This document shows positions 40,853 through 50,409 of a DNA stretch of 64,000 nt, in pieces. The stretch is from Streptomyces griseochromogenes (GTDB lineage Bacteria > Actinomycetota > Actinomycetes > Streptomycetales > Streptomycetaceae), in contig NZ_CP016279.1 of NCBI RefSeq assembly GCF_001542625.1, forward strand, positions 4,030,001 to 4,094,000, in the 5' to 3' direction. Position 1 is the first letter of the stretch, and every line of letters begins with the position of its first letter. A program made the position numbers and the translations under genes. The notes under the pieces are model-generated. The model was given only the letters and a program-made list of their open reading frames with translations. It made no database searches and had not been told where the DNA came from.

Positions 40853-41533
40853 GTGACCGCGCCCCCGGACGACTGCCTCGTGCGCAACGAGTGGATCTGC
40901 GGCGCCTATCTGAGCACCCGCCGTGAGGTCCTGCTCGACGCGACCGTCCAGCACCTCCGGCTGACGGGGCTGGCGGTCCTCATCGGCCTGGTGATCGCCC
41001 TGCCGCTCGCGGTTCTGGCCCGCCGCTGGACCCTGGCGGCCGGCCCGGTCCTCGCCGGGACGACCATCCTCTACACGATCCCGTCCCTGGCGATGTTCTC
41101 CCTGCTCCTGCCCCTCTACGGCCTCTCGGCCACCCTGGTCGTCGCGGGCCTGGTGCTCTACTCGCTCACCGTGCTCGTCCGGAACATCCTCGCCGGACTG
41201 CGCGCGGTCCCGCAGGAGACCCGGCAGGCCGCGCGCGGCCTCGGCTACGGCCCGATCCGGCTGCTGCTCACCGTCGAACTGCCCCTGGCCCTGCCCGCCG
41301 CGATGGCCGGGCTGCGCATCGCGACCGTCTCGGCGGTCTCCCTGGTCACGGTCGGCGCGATCGTCGGCTTCGGTGGCCTCGGGAACCTGATCTACGCGGG
41401 CATGAACACCTACTTCAAGGCCCAGGTGCTCACCGCCTCCGTGCTGTGCGTGCTGATCGCCGTCGCCGCCGACCTGCTGCTGCTCGGCGTGCAGTGGCTG
41501 ATCACCCCCTGGGCGAGAGCGGCCCGCGCATGA
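40853..41533 (+). CDS. Osmoprotectant-type ABC transporter permease 1
   Basis: A 226-residue protein with about five transmembrane helices and the permease loop EETRQAARGLGYGP-like sequence (QETRQAARGLGYGPIRLLLT) that docks on the ATPase. The sequence resembles OpuCB/OpuCD permeases for glycine betaine, choline or related compounds (the related EgtU imports ergothioneine). The start GTG 40853 follows GGAGG. Its stop overlaps the next permease start (ATGA). Confidence 0.88.
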   Translation: MTAPPDDCLVRNEWICGAYLSTRREVLLDATVQHLRLTGLAVLIGLVIALPLAVLARRWTLAAGPVLAGTTILYTIPSLAMFSLLLPLYGLSATLVVAGLVLYSLTVLVRNILAGLRAVPQETRQAARGLGYGPIRLLLTVELPLALPAAMAGLRIATVSAVSLVTVGAIVGFGGLGNLIYAGMNTYFKAQVLTASVLCVLIAVAADLLLLGVQWLITPWARAARA

Positions 41534-42201
41534 ACACCCTCGGCGCCGCCTGGGACTGGCTCACCGACCCCGCGCACTGGTCGGGCGACGACGGCGTCCT
41601 GCACCGGCTGCTCCAGCACCTGATGCTCACCGTCGTCTGCCTGCTCATCAGCTGCCTGATCGCGCTGCCGGTCGCACTGGTCCTCGGCCACCTGGGCAAG
41701 GGCGGCGCGCTCGCCGTCAACATCTCCAACGCCGGCCGCGCCGTCCCCACCTTCGCCGTCCTGGTCCTGCTGCTCCTGACCCCGGTCGGGAAGTGGGGCG
41801 AGGGGCCCACCGTCGTCGCCCTGGTGCTGTTCGCCGTGCCCCCACTGCTCACCAATGCCTACGTCGGCATGCGCGAGGTCGACCGGAGCGTCGTACAGGC
41901 GGCACGGGGGATGGGGATGACCGGGCGGCAGATGCTGTTCCGGGTGGAGCTGCCCCTGGCGCTCCCGATGGTCCTGGCCGGGGTGCGACTCGCCGCCGTC
42001 CAGCTCGTCGCCACCGCCACCATCGCCGCGCTCGCGGGCGGCGGGGGCCTGGGCCGGATCATCACCGCGGGCTTCAACCTGGCCAGCACCCCCCAGGTGG
42101 TCGCCGGTGCGTTCCTCGTCGCCGTGTTCGCGCTGATCGTCGAGGGCGTCTTCGAGATCGCCGAACGCCTGGGGCCGGTGTGGGCCAGGGGCGGCCGATG
42201 A
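41530..42201 (+). CDS. Osmoprotectant-type ABC transporter permease 2
   Basis: A 223-residue protein, five or six helices, with VQAARGMGMTGRQMLFRVEL as the coupling loop and TIAALAGGGGLGRIITAGFN near the end, typical of OpuC-type permeases. It overlaps its neighbours by 4 bp on each side. It would form a heterodimer with the first permease. Confidence 0.9.
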   Translation: MNTLGAAWDWLTDPAHWSGDDGVLHRLLQHLMLTVVCLLISCLIALPVALVLGHLGKGGALAVNISNAGRAVPTFAVLVLLLLTPVGKWGEGPTVVALVLFAVPPLLTNAYVGMREVDRSVVQAARGMGMTGRQMLFRVELPLALPMVLAGVRLAAVQLVATATIAALAGGGGLGRIITAGFNLASTPQVVAGAFLVAVFALIVEGVFEIAERLGPVWARGGR

Positions 42202-43139
42202 GGGGCCGTTTCGCCGTGCCGGTGGCCGCGCTGTGCACCCTGACCGCCTGCACCACCGGCCCCTCCCTGGAGAACCGCGGCGCGGTCACCGCACCGCCCG
42301 GCGACAGCCACCACCTGACCATCGGCTCGGCCGGCTTCACCGAGAGCGACCTGCTCGCCCAGTTGTACGCGCAGCTGCTGAACCGGGCCGGCTACCAGAC
42401 GTCCCTCATCACCGTCGCCAACCGGGAGCTGTACGAACCGGCCCTGGAGTCCGGCCAGATCGACGTCGTACCCGAGTACGCGGCCACCCTCGCCGACTGG
42501 CTGAACGCCAAGACGCACGGCGCCGACGCGACACCGGTCGGCTCGCCCGACCTGGACGCCACGATGAAGTCCCTGCGGGACCTCGCCGCACCCCGCGGCC
42601 TCACCGTCCTTCCACCCGGCCGCGCGGTGGACCAGAACGCCTTCGCGGTGACCGCCGCCTACGCCCGGCAGCACCATCTCAAGACGCTCAGCGACCTCGG
42701 TGCCGCCAAGCTGAAGGTACGCCTCGCGGCCGGGGACGAGTGCGTGCGACGGCCGTACTGCGAGCCGGGGCTGAAGAAGGTGTACGGCATCGACATCACC
42801 GGGGTCGACCCGAAGGGCGTCGGTACCACCCAGGCCAAGCGGGCCGTGCAGGACGGCCGGGACCAGATGGTGCTCACCACGACCACGGACGCGACCCTCG
42901 ACCAGTTCGGCCTGGTCCTGCTCGCCGACGACAGGCACCTGCAGAACGCGGACTACGTCGTCCCGGTCGTCAACCGCTCCCGCGCCGGCGGCCCGGGCGT
43001 GGCGAAGGCCCTGGGCAGGCTCAACGACGTCCTCACCACGGCGGACCTCGCGGACCTGAACCGGCAGGTCGACAGTTGGCGCCGGCTCCCCGCCGACGTC
43101 GCCCGGACGTATCTGAAGGACAAGGGCCTGCTGAAGTGA
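42198..43139 (+). CDS. Osmoprotectant-type substrate-binding lipoprotein
   Basis: A 313-residue protein. The signal peptide ends in the lipobox LTAC (Cys about 17). The mature part is an OpuAC-like binding domain: LTIGSAGFTESDLLAQLYAQ, ANRELYEPALESGQIDVVPE, then YAATLADWLN. It presents substrate to the two permeases encoded just upstream. The matching ATPase gene lies immediately downstream on the opposite strand. Confidence 0.9.
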   Translation: MRGRFAVPVAALCTLTACTTGPSLENRGAVTAPPGDSHHLTIGSAGFTESDLLAQLYAQLLNRAGYQTSLITVANRELYEPALESGQIDVVPEYAATLADWLNAKTHGADATPVGSPDLDATMKSLRDLAAPRGLTVLPPGRAVDQNAFAVTAAYARQHHLKTLSDLGAAKLKVRLAAGDECVRRPYCEPGLKKVYGIDITGVDPKGVGTTQAKRAVQDGRDQMVLTTTTDATLDQFGLVLLADDRHLQNADYVVPVVNRSRAGGPGVAKALGRLNDVLTTADLADLNRQVDSWRRLPADVARTYLKDKGLLK

Positions 43140-43155
43140 CCGCCCGCCGGTGGCC

Positions 43156-44310
43156 TCAGGCGTCCGACACCGAGTCGAACGGCACCTGGCCCCGGGGGAC
43201 ACCCCGCGCGTCCGCGTCCACGGAGCGGCGCAGCGCCTCGTGCAGCTTCGCCGGGGTCAGCACGCCCAGGAAGCGCGCGCCGTCAAGGACCGCGACCCAC
43301 CCCGCGTCGTACTGGAGCATGACCCCGAACGCCTGCTTCAGCGGAGCGCCCACCGGCACCCAGGCGGTCATCCGGTGCGCGAGGTCCCCGACCGTGCCGC
43401 CCGCGGCCAGCTCGTCGAGGCCGACCCAGCCGTGCAGATCGTCGTGTGCGTCGAGGACCACCGCCCACCGGGCGCCCCCGGTCCGCAACCGCTGCGCGGC
43501 GCGCTCGGCGGGCTCGTCCGGCCGGGCCACCGGCGGCTGTTCGAGATCGTCCGGCTCGATCTCGGTGACCGACAGCCGCTTCAGCCCCCGGTCGGCCCCC
43601 ACGAACCCGGCGACGTACGGCGTGGCGGGCGCGCCCAGCACGGCCCCCGGCGTGTCGAACTGCTCGATGCGGCCCTGCCCGTACACGGCGATCCGGTCAC
43701 CGAGCCGGACGGCCTCCTCGATGTCGTGCGTGACCAGCAGGACCGTCTTGCGGACGGCGGCCTGCATCCGCAGGAACTCGTCCTGCAACTGCTCGCGCAC
43801 CACCGGGTCGACCGCGCCGAACGGCTCGTCCATCAGCAGCACCGGGGGATCCGCCGCGAGCGCCCGCGCCACGCCCACCCGCTGCCGCTGGCCGCCGGAC
43901 AACTGCTCCGGATAGCGCGGCCCGTACGTCTTCGGGTCGAGGCCCACCAGATCCAGCAGATCCGTGGCCCGGGCCCGCGCCTTCGCGCGCTTCCAGCCGA
44001 GCAGCGCGGGCACCGTCGCGGTGTTGTCCAGGACGGTGCGGTGCGGAAAGAGGCCGACCTGCTGGATGACGTACCCGATCCGGCGGCGCAGCCGCACCGG
44101 GTCGACGGCCGCGATGTCCTCACCGTCGACGAAGATCCGGCCGGAGGTCGGCTCGATGAGCCGGTTCACCATCATCATGGTCGTCGTCTTGCCGCAGCCC
44201 GAGGGGCCCACGAGCGTCACGAGCTCACCCTCGGACACCTCGAAGGAGAGGTCGTCCACGGCCGTCGTACCGTCCGGATACCGCTTGGTGACCTGCTCGA
44301 ACCGGATCAT
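43156..44310 (-). CDS. Osmoprotectant-type ABC transporter ATPase with CBS domains
   Basis: A 384-residue protein. Walker A LVGPSGCGKTTTMMMVN, the ABC signature YPEQLSGGQRQRVGVARALA, Walker B PPVLLMDEPFGAVDPVVREQ and the H-loop VTHDIEEAVRLG mark a ProV/OpuCA-type ATPase. The C-terminal 110 residues form a CBS pair (ARWAVVLDAHDDLHGWVGLD, YDAGWVAVLDGARFLGVLTP), which in OpuA relatives senses ionic strength or nucleotides. It is convergent with the permease and binding-protein genes, so it must be co-regulated from a second promoter. Confidence 0.92.
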   Translation of the reverse strand: MIRFEQVTKRYPDGTTAVDDLSFEVSEGELVTLVGPSGCGKTTTMMMVNRLIEPTSGRIFVDGEDIAAVDPVRLRRRIGYVIQQVGLFPHRTVLDNTATVPALLGWKRAKARARATDLLDLVGLDPKTYGPRYPEQLSGGQRQRVGVARALAADPPVLLMDEPFGAVDPVVREQLQDEFLRMQAAVRKTVLLVTHDIEEAVRLGDRIAVYGQGRIEQFDTPGAVLGAPATPYVAGFVGADRGLKRLSVTEIEPDDLEQPPVARPDEPAERAAQRLRTGGARWAVVLDAHDDLHGWVGLDELAAGGTVGDLAHRMTAWVPVGAPLKQAFGVMLQYDAGWVAVLDGARFLGVLTPAKLHEALRRSVDADARGVPRGQVPFDSVSDA

Positions 44311-44425
44311 CCCCTCACGCTATCCGCGCCCGCCCGGCCCCGCCCGGCCCCGCCCGGCTCCGAACGGCCGAAGGGATGACGGCGCTGAGGACCTCGCCCG
44401 GCACGCGTCGTCCCGGGCGCTGCCC

Positions 44426-45067
44426 TCAGCCCACCAGCACGACCTCCAGCGTCCGCGGACCGTGCACACCCTCCACCCGGTCCAGTTCGATGTCGCTGGT
44501 GGCCGACGGGCCCGAGATCCAGGTCAGCGGGCGGCCCGGATCGAGGCGTTCCAGGGCCTGCGGAACCGAGGAGACCACCTGCTCGGGCACCCGTACCACG
44601 CAGATGTGGTGGTCGGGCACGAGGCTGATGCGGCGCCGTCCCTGGTCGGGCCCGCCGTCCAGCACGAGGGTGCCGGTCTCGGCGATCGCCACCGCGCAGG
44701 CCGTCACCACGCTGTCGACCCGATCCAGATCGTCCGGAGTGCTCTCGGCCCGGTCCGCGACCCGAGTGACCCGGGTCCCGGCCAGCCAGCCCGTCTCCAG
44801 CCCCGGCGGCACCAGGACCGAGCCCGCCTCCCGCTCCGTGAGCAGCCGGGCGATGAGCGAAGGGAGTTCCCCCTCCGTGCAGCGGTGGACGACGGCCCGG
44901 TAGTCCGCGAGGTTCTCGGCCAGCAGCTCCACGGTCTGCCCGACCGTACGGTCGCCGTGCTCCCGCAGGTAGTCGCGCCGGACGACCTGTTCATAGGGTG
45001 TGTCGTCCGGCGGTACGTCGGCGAGCGCGCGCCGTACCCGGCCCAGGATCCGTTCCCTGCCGCTCAC
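44426..45067 (-). CDS. lutC: LutC-like LUD-domain protein
   Basis: A 213-residue protein with the LUD domain signature of L-lactate utilisation proteins: AIAETGTLVLDGGPDQGRRR, then LVPDHHICVV. It overlaps lutB by 4 bp (GTGA) and ends the lutABC operon. It is needed with LutA and LutB for oxidising L-lactate to pyruvate in Bacillus; the same job is assumed here. Confidence 0.9.
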   Translation of the reverse strand: MSGRERILGRVRRALADVPPDDTPYEQVVRRDYLREHGDRTVGQTVELLAENLADYRAVVHRCTEGELPSLIARLLTEREAGSVLVPPGLETGWLAGTRVTRVADRAESTPDDLDRVDSVVTACAVAIAETGTLVLDGGPDQGRRRISLVPDHHICVVRVPEQVVSSVPQALERLDPGRPLTWISGPSATSDIELDRVEGVHGPRTLEVVLVG

Positions 45068-46566
45068 TCGGCGCCGTCCTTTCCGCCATGGGTCCGCTGC
45101 CACCAGTCCCGGAACGGCTCGGCCGGTACGGCCGGCAGATCCCGGGTTCCGCTCCACGCCTTGCCGGGTCCGGGCAGGGTGCGTGGCTGCAGCCGCCGGG
45201 TGCGGGAGGCCAGCCGCTGGCCCGTGCGCAGGGCGCCGGGGTGGGAGAACGTCCAGCGCGCCGCCCGCATCGCGGCCCGCTCGGCCGCATGTCCCTTGGC
45301 CGGCTTCAGCACCACCTTGTTGCCCTGCCGGACCGTCACGCCGCCCTCCACGACCCGTTCCCGCAGATGCACCAGCACCTCGGGGATGTCGATGGCGACG
45401 GGGCAGACCTCGTAGCAGGCGCCGCACAGTGACGAGGCGTAGGGCAGGGAGGCGTCGATCTCGCTCTCGGTGCCTCGGAGTTGGGGGCTGAGGATGGCGC
45501 CGATCGGTCCGGGGTAGACGGAGCCGTACGCGTGCCCGCCCGCCCGCTCGTAGACGGGACACACATTGAGGCAGGCCGAGCAGCGGATGCAGCGCAGCGC
45601 CTGGCGGCCGACCTGGTCGGCGAGGGTGTCGGTGCGGCCGTTGTCCAGCAGGACCAGGTGGAAGGCGCTCGGGCCGTCCTCGTCCGTGGTTCCCGTCCAC
45701 ATGCTCGTGTACGGGTTCATGCGCTCGGCCGTGGAGGAGCGGGGAAGCGTCTGGAGGAAGACCTCCAGGTCCCGCCAGGTGGGGACGACCTTCTCGATGC
45801 CGACGACGGAGATCAGCGTCTCGGGCAGGGTCAGGCACATGCGTCCGTTGCCCTCGGACTCGACGACGACCAGGGTGCCGGTCTCGGCGACCATGAAATT
45901 GGCGCCGGAGATGCCGACCTTGGCGCGCAGGAACTTCTCCCGCAGGTGGAGCCGGGCGGCCTCGGCCAGTTCGGCGGGCGTGTCGGTCAGGCCCTCGGGG
46001 GCCGGTCGCCCCCAGCGGCCCATTTCCTCGCGGAAGATGTCGCGGATCTCGCCGCGGTTGCGGTGGATGGCGGGGACGAGGATGTGCGAGGGCCGGTCCT
46101 TGCCCAACTGCACGATCAGTTCGGCGAGATCGGTCTCGTAGGCGCGGATGCCCTCCGCCTCCAGCGCCTCGTTGAGCCCGATCTCCTGTGTGGCCATCGA
46201 CTTGACCTTGACGACCTCCGACTCGCCGGTGGCCTTCACGAGTCCGGCGACGATCCGGTTGGCCTCGTCGGCGTCCGCCGCCCAGTGGACCGTGCCGCCC
46301 GCCGCGGTGACCGACTCCTCCAACCGCAGCAGATGGCGCTCCAGATGACGCAGCGTGTGATCCTTGATGAGCCGGCCCGCCTCCCGCAGCCGGTCCCAGT
46401 CGGACAGCTCGGCGACGGCCTTGGCCCGCTTGGCCCGGATGGTGTGCGTGGCGTGCCGGAGATTGCCGCGCAGGGTGGGGTTGCGGACGGCTTCGCGCGC
46501 GGCCTTTGGAAACGCCGGGTGGGTGGGTGGGGGAAACACAGGCATTCCGATGAAGGTGCCGCTCAT
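45064..46566 (-). CDS. lutB: LutB-like iron-sulfur protein
   Basis: A 500-residue protein. The N-terminal LUD domain carries VKVKSMATQEIGLNEALEAE and GISGANFMVAETGTLVVVES. Two 4Fe-4S motifs follow: CIRCSACLNVCPVYERAGGH and LCGACYEVCPVAIDIPEVLV. A C-terminal tail ends in EPFRDWWQRTHGGKD. It is the electron-transfer subunit of the lactate oxidation complex. Start ATG 46566, overlapping lutA by 4 bp. Confidence 0.93.
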   Translation of the reverse strand: MSGTFIGMPVFPPPTHPAFPKAAREAVRNPTLRGNLRHATHTIRAKRAKAVAELSDWDRLREAGRLIKDHTLRHLERHLLRLEESVTAAGGTVHWAADADEANRIVAGLVKATGESEVVKVKSMATQEIGLNEALEAEGIRAYETDLAELIVQLGKDRPSHILVPAIHRNRGEIRDIFREEMGRWGRPAPEGLTDTPAELAEAARLHLREKFLRAKVGISGANFMVAETGTLVVVESEGNGRMCLTLPETLISVVGIEKVVPTWRDLEVFLQTLPRSSTAERMNPYTSMWTGTTDEDGPSAFHLVLLDNGRTDTLADQVGRQALRCIRCSACLNVCPVYERAGGHAYGSVYPGPIGAILSPQLRGTESEIDASLPYASSLCGACYEVCPVAIDIPEVLVHLRERVVEGGVTVRQGNKVVLKPAKGHAAERAAMRAARWTFSHPGALRTGQRLASRTRRLQPRTLPGPGKAWSGTRDLPAVPAEPFRDWWQRTHGGKDGAE

Positions 46567-47324
46567 GCCGCCGTCTCCGCTCGCGTCTCCGTGCTCGCCA
46601 GGATCTCCGCGATGTGCACCGGCCGCATGCCCACCGCGAGCCGGGTCATGGTCCCGCCGATGTGCATCAGACAGGAGTTGTCGGCGGCGCACAGCACCTC
46701 GGCCCCGGTCGACTCGGCGTTGCGCACCTTGTCCGTGCCCATCGCCGCCGACACGTCGGAGTTCTTCAGCGCGAAGGTGCCACCGAACCCGCAGCACTCC
46801 TCGGCCCCCGGCAGTTCGACCAGCTCAAGACCCTTGACCGCCTCGAGAAGCCTTCGGGGCCGGTCGCCGAGCCCGAGCCCGCGCAGGCCGTGGCAGGTCG
46901 GGTGGTAGGTGACCGTGTGCGGGTAGGAGGCACCCACGTCCGTCACGCCCAGCACGTCGACCAGGAACTCCGTCAGTTCGTAGGTCCTGTCGGCCACCGG
47001 CGCGAGGACGCGCGCGAGTGTGTCCCCGCGTCCCTCGGACCGGGCCCGCCCGCCCATCCGCGGATACAGCTCCCGTACCATCGCCCCGCAGGATCCGGAC
47101 GGGGTCACGATCGCCTCGTACTCCCCGAAGACATCGGAGAAATGCCGGGCGAGCGGCTCCGCCTCGTGCCGGTAGCCGGTGTTGTAGTGCGCCTGCCCGC
47201 AGCACGTCTGGGACATCGGAAAGTCGACCTCGACACCCAGTCTGGTCAGCAGTTTCACCACCGCTCGGCCGGTGTCCGGATAGAGCGTGTCGTTGACACA
47301 GGTCAGGAACAGGGCGACACGCAT
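46563..47324 (-). CDS. lutA: LutA-like cysteine-rich (CCG) protein
   Basis: A 253-residue protein with two CCG domains: PMSQTCCGQAHYNTG and GAEECCGFGGTFALK. These bind noncanonical iron-sulfur clusters in heterodisulfide reductase and LutA proteins. First gene of lutABC; the upstream 150 bp must contain the promoter. No FadR-type lutR regulator lies alongside. Confidence 0.92.
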   Translation of the reverse strand: MRVALFLTCVNDTLYPDTGRAVVKLLTRLGVEVDFPMSQTCCGQAHYNTGYRHEAEPLARHFSDVFGEYEAIVTPSGSCGAMVRELYPRMGGRARSEGRGDTLARVLAPVADRTYELTEFLVDVLGVTDVGASYPHTVTYHPTCHGLRGLGLGDRPRRLLEAVKGLELVELPGAEECCGFGGTFALKNSDVSAAMGTDKVRNAESTGAEVLCAADNSCLMHIGGTMTRLAVGMRPVHIAEILASTETRAETAA

Positions 47325-47504
47325 CGCGGCTCCTCGCGGTCGGTCATCGGACCAGTGCAGGGTAATGGGCGGACACCGCCGAAGGGAGAGGGCAACTCGC
47401 CGCGTGGTGAGCCGGGCCCGGCCTCGCGCCATCGCGCGGTGGTGCCGCGGGGCGTGTACCGGATCAGCTGCCGGGTGCGCGTGAGCAGCCGGCGCAGCGC
47501 GGCG

Positions 47505-47925
47505 ATGACCACCCCCGAAGGCCGACTCCAGCTCAGCTATCGCGTCGGCGTCGCGGTCTGCGGCGACGGCCGCAACGCCCTCGCCGGGTACGACGGTTCG
47601 GCCTGGACCGCGCTGGGGGAGTGGACCGGCTCCACCGGCACCCACACCAGCGCGCACGGCTCCAGCGACGCCCGCGGCATGTACCTGCACGGCATCGGCT
47701 ACGACGCGGCCGGCCGGCTGCACTGCCTCTTCACCGGGCGCGAACAGAACGACGGCGGCGACTTGAACGCGTGCGGGGAGGCCGTGGTCGATGAGACACG
47801 GGTCGAAGGCGGACCACGTGCTGTCGTTCCTGTACCAGGAGAAGCCGAGCGGCACGACCCCCTCGGCGCTCCATGTCGCGGACTTCGCACTCCCTGCCCG
47901 ACCGGTCTGTTCCGGGCGGCGGTGA
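47505..47925 (+). pseudogene. BNR-repeat protein, internally deleted and frameshifted
   Basis: The first part, LQLSYRVG ... GRNALAGYDGSAWTALGEWT, then GMYLHGIGYDAAGRLHCLFT and REQND, matches the beginning of BNR-repeat (six-bladed propeller) proteins found next to LacI regulators. After about 95 codons it jumps, and another frame gives the family's end (DHVLSFLYQEKPSGTTPSAL then HVADFALPAR). Some 300 residues are missing. The original enzyme was perhaps a polysaccharide-acting protein. Confidence 0.7.
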
Positions 47926-47980
47926 CGGTAATGTGAAGTCCTTCCCGCCGCTCCTCGTCCCCCCTGGAGGTCCCCGCTCG

Positions 47981-49006
47981 ATGGCTCAGTCGGTGGGTAT
48001 CAAGGACGTCGCCCGTGCCGCCGGAGTGTCGGTGGGCACGGTGTCGAACGTCATCAACCGCCCGGACACCGTGGCGAGCGAGACCCGTGCGCGGGTGCTG
48101 TCCGCGATCGACCGACTCGGCTATGTCCGCAGCGAGTCCGCGCGTCAGCTGCGCGCGGGCCGCAGCCGGATCATGGGGCTGCTGGTGCTGGACATGGGCA
48201 ACCCCTTCTTCGTGGACGTGGCCCGCGGCGCCGAGCGGGCGGCCCGGGAGGCGGGGCTCGGCGTGATGGTCTGCAACAGCGCGCAGAACGCGGCGGAGGA
48301 GGCGGATTACCTCTCGCTCTTCGCCGAGCAGCGGGTGCGCGGGGTGCTGCTCACCCCGGCCGACGCCACCGGCCGCAACATCGAGACCTTCCGTCGGCAC
48401 GGCATCCCCTTCGTCCTGGTCGACCGCGTCGCCGAGGGCACCAGCGAGTGCTCGGTCTCCGTGGACGACGTGGCGGGCGGGGCCCTCGCCGTGCGGCACC
48501 TGGTGGACGCCGGGCACCGCTCCCTCGCCTATGTCAGCGGCCCGCCGGGCCTCAACCAGGTGCGCGACCGCCGCACCGGCGCGCTGAACGCGCTCGCGGA
48601 GGCGGGCCTCGGCCCCGAAGCGCTGCGCGAACTGCCCACCGAGCGCCTCGACGTGGCCGCGGGACGGGACGCGGGAGCCCGCCTGCTCGGCCTCGCCGAC
48701 CGCCCCACGGCCGTCTTCTGCGCCAACGACCTGCTCGCGCTCGGCGTGCTCCAAGCCATGTACGCGGCAGGCGTCACCGTCCCCGACGACCTCGCCCTGG
48801 TCGGCTACGACGACATCGAGTTCGCCGCCGCCGCTGCCGTCCCGCTCACCTCCGTACGGCAGCCCGCCGTCACCATGGGCGCCCTCGCCGCGGAACTGCT
48901 GCTGGAGGAGACCGAGGCCGAAGACGGATCCGGCACCCATGAGCACCGGCGCGTGGTGCTCCAGCCGGAGCTGGTGGTGCGCCGCTCCAGCCTCGCCACC
49001 CGCTGA
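47981..49006 (+). CDS. LacI-family transcriptional regulator
   Basis: A 341-residue protein. The helix-turn-helix GIKDVARAAGVSVGTVSNVI, then NRPDTVASETRARVL with the hinge, starts the protein; the periplasmic-binding-like sensor domain follows (RIMGLLVLDMGNPFFVDVAR ... VPDDLALVGYDDIEFAAAAA). Start ATG 47981 after GGAGG. Its natural target is probably the sugar or polysaccharide gene set of which only the BNR pseudogene remains next door, so it may be an orphan. Confidence 0.93.
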   Translation: MAQSVGIKDVARAAGVSVGTVSNVINRPDTVASETRARVLSAIDRLGYVRSESARQLRAGRSRIMGLLVLDMGNPFFVDVARGAERAAREAGLGVMVCNSAQNAAEEADYLSLFAEQRVRGVLLTPADATGRNIETFRRHGIPFVLVDRVAEGTSECSVSVDDVAGGALAVRHLVDAGHRSLAYVSGPPGLNQVRDRRTGALNALAEAGLGPEALRELPTERLDVAAGRDAGARLLGLADRPTAVFCANDLLALGVLQAMYAAGVTVPDDLALVGYDDIEFAAAAAVPLTSVRQPAVTMGALAAELLLEETEAEDGSGTHEHRRVVLQPELVVRRSSLATR

Positions 49007-49104
49007 CCGCAAGTTCAGTAACAATCCATGATCCGAGGGGTCGGACCACGGGCGTCCATGTGCTGAACTGGGACTCGTCCGTCCCATCCGTCCCGGGAGA
49101 CCCG

Positions 49105-50406
49105 TTGACTCTCAGCTACCGCCAGCCCGGCGTCGTCCTCACCGACCGCCACTTCACCGTGCCCCTCGACCACGCCGACCCGGACGGCGAGACCATCGAG
49201 CTGTACGCCCGTGAGGCCGTCGCACGTGACAAGGCGGGGCAGGATCTGCCCTGGCTGGTGTACCTGCAGGGCGGCCCCGGCTTCGGGGCGAATCGTTTCG
49301 TCGGGCGTCAGGCCTGGCTCGACCGGGCCCTGGACGACTACCGCGTCCTCCTCCTCGACCAGCGCGGCACCGGCCGCTCCACCCCCGCCACCCGGCAGAC
49401 GCTGCCGCTGCGCGGCACCCCCGCCGAACAGGCCGACTACCTCACCCGGTTCCGCGCCGACGCGATCGTCCGCGACTGCGAAACCATCCGCCCCGAGCTG
49501 ACGGGCGGTGCCCCCTGGACCGTGCTCGGCCAGAGCTTCGGCGGCTTCTGCACGGTGTCGTACCTCTCCCTCGCCCCCGAGGGACTCGACGGCGCCGTCA
49601 TCACCGGCGGCCTGCCCTCCCTGGACGCCCACGCCGACGACGTCTACCGGGCCGCCTACCCGCGCATCGAACGCAAGGTCGGCGCGCACTACGCCCGCTA
49701 CCCGCAGGACGTGGAGCGAGCCCGCCGTATCGCCGACCACCTGCTGACCCACGACGTCGTCCTGCCGAGCGGCTACCGCCTCACCGTGGAGGCCTTCCAG
49801 TCCCTCGGCCTCATGCTCGGCACGAGCGACGGCAGCCACCGCCTGCACTACCTCCTGGAGGACGCCTTCGTCCGCACCTCCGGCGGCCTGGACCTGTCCG
49901 ACGCCTTCCAGGAGGAGGTCCAGGCCCTGCTGTCGTACGCGGGCCACCCCCTCTACGCCCTCGTCCACGAGGCGATCTACGGCCAGGACCGTCGCCCCAC
50001 CGCCTGGGCCGCCGAGCGTGTGCGCGCCGAGTTCCCGCAGTTCGACGCGGCCAAGGCCGTCGCCGGAGACGCTCCGGTGCTGTTCACGGGCGAGACGGTC
50101 CACCCCTGGATGTTCGACACCGACCCGGCCCTGCGCCCCCTGCGGGAGACGGCCGAGTCGCTGGCCGCCCGCACCGACTGGCAGCCCCTCTACGACCCCG
50201 CGCGCCTCGCCGTCAACGAGGTCCCGGTCGCCGCGGCGATCTACCACGACGACATGTACGTGGACAGCGCCCATTCCGTGCGCACCGCCCACGCCATCCG
50301 CGGCCTGCGCACCTGGGTGACCGACGAGTTCGAGCACGACGGCCTGCGCACCGGCGCGCCCCGCGTCCTGGACCGGCTGCTCGCCCTGGTCCACGACGAC
50401 GTGTGA
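49105..50406 (+). CDS. Proline iminopeptidase-like alpha/beta hydrolase (S33)
   Basis: A 433-residue hydrolase. VYLQGGPGFGANR is the oxyanion HGGPG-type motif, LLLDQRGTGRSTP the conserved strand, and LGQSFGGFCTVSYLSLAPEG holds nucleophile Ser in GQSFGG. The C-terminal EFEHDGLRT gives the catalytic His context. Proteins of this type remove N-terminal proline or other residues from peptides. The start is ambiguous: TTG 49105 has GGGAGA nearby, while the open frame continues to GTG 49060 with no RBS. Confidence 0.87.
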   Translation: MTLSYRQPGVVLTDRHFTVPLDHADPDGETIELYAREAVARDKAGQDLPWLVYLQGGPGFGANRFVGRQAWLDRALDDYRVLLLDQRGTGRSTPATRQTLPLRGTPAEQADYLTRFRADAIVRDCETIRPELTGGAPWTVLGQSFGGFCTVSYLSLAPEGLDGAVITGGLPSLDAHADDVYRAAYPRIERKVGAHYARYPQDVERARRIADHLLTHDVVLPSGYRLTVEAFQSLGLMLGTSDGSHRLHYLLEDAFVRTSGGLDLSDAFQEEVQALLSYAGHPLYALVHEAIYGQDRRPTAWAAERVRAEFPQFDAAKAVAGDAPVLFTGETVHPWMFDTDPALRPLRETAESLAARTDWQPLYDPARLAVNEVPVAAAIYHDDMYVDSAHSVRTAHAIRGLRTWVTDEFEHDGLRTGAPRVLDRLLALVHDDV

Positions 50407-50409
50407 CGC

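Noticed and set aside
44325..44360. CCCGCCCGG tandem repeats considered as regulatory iterons
   Set aside because: Short low-complexity run downstream of a gene start in GC-rich DNA; no functional support.
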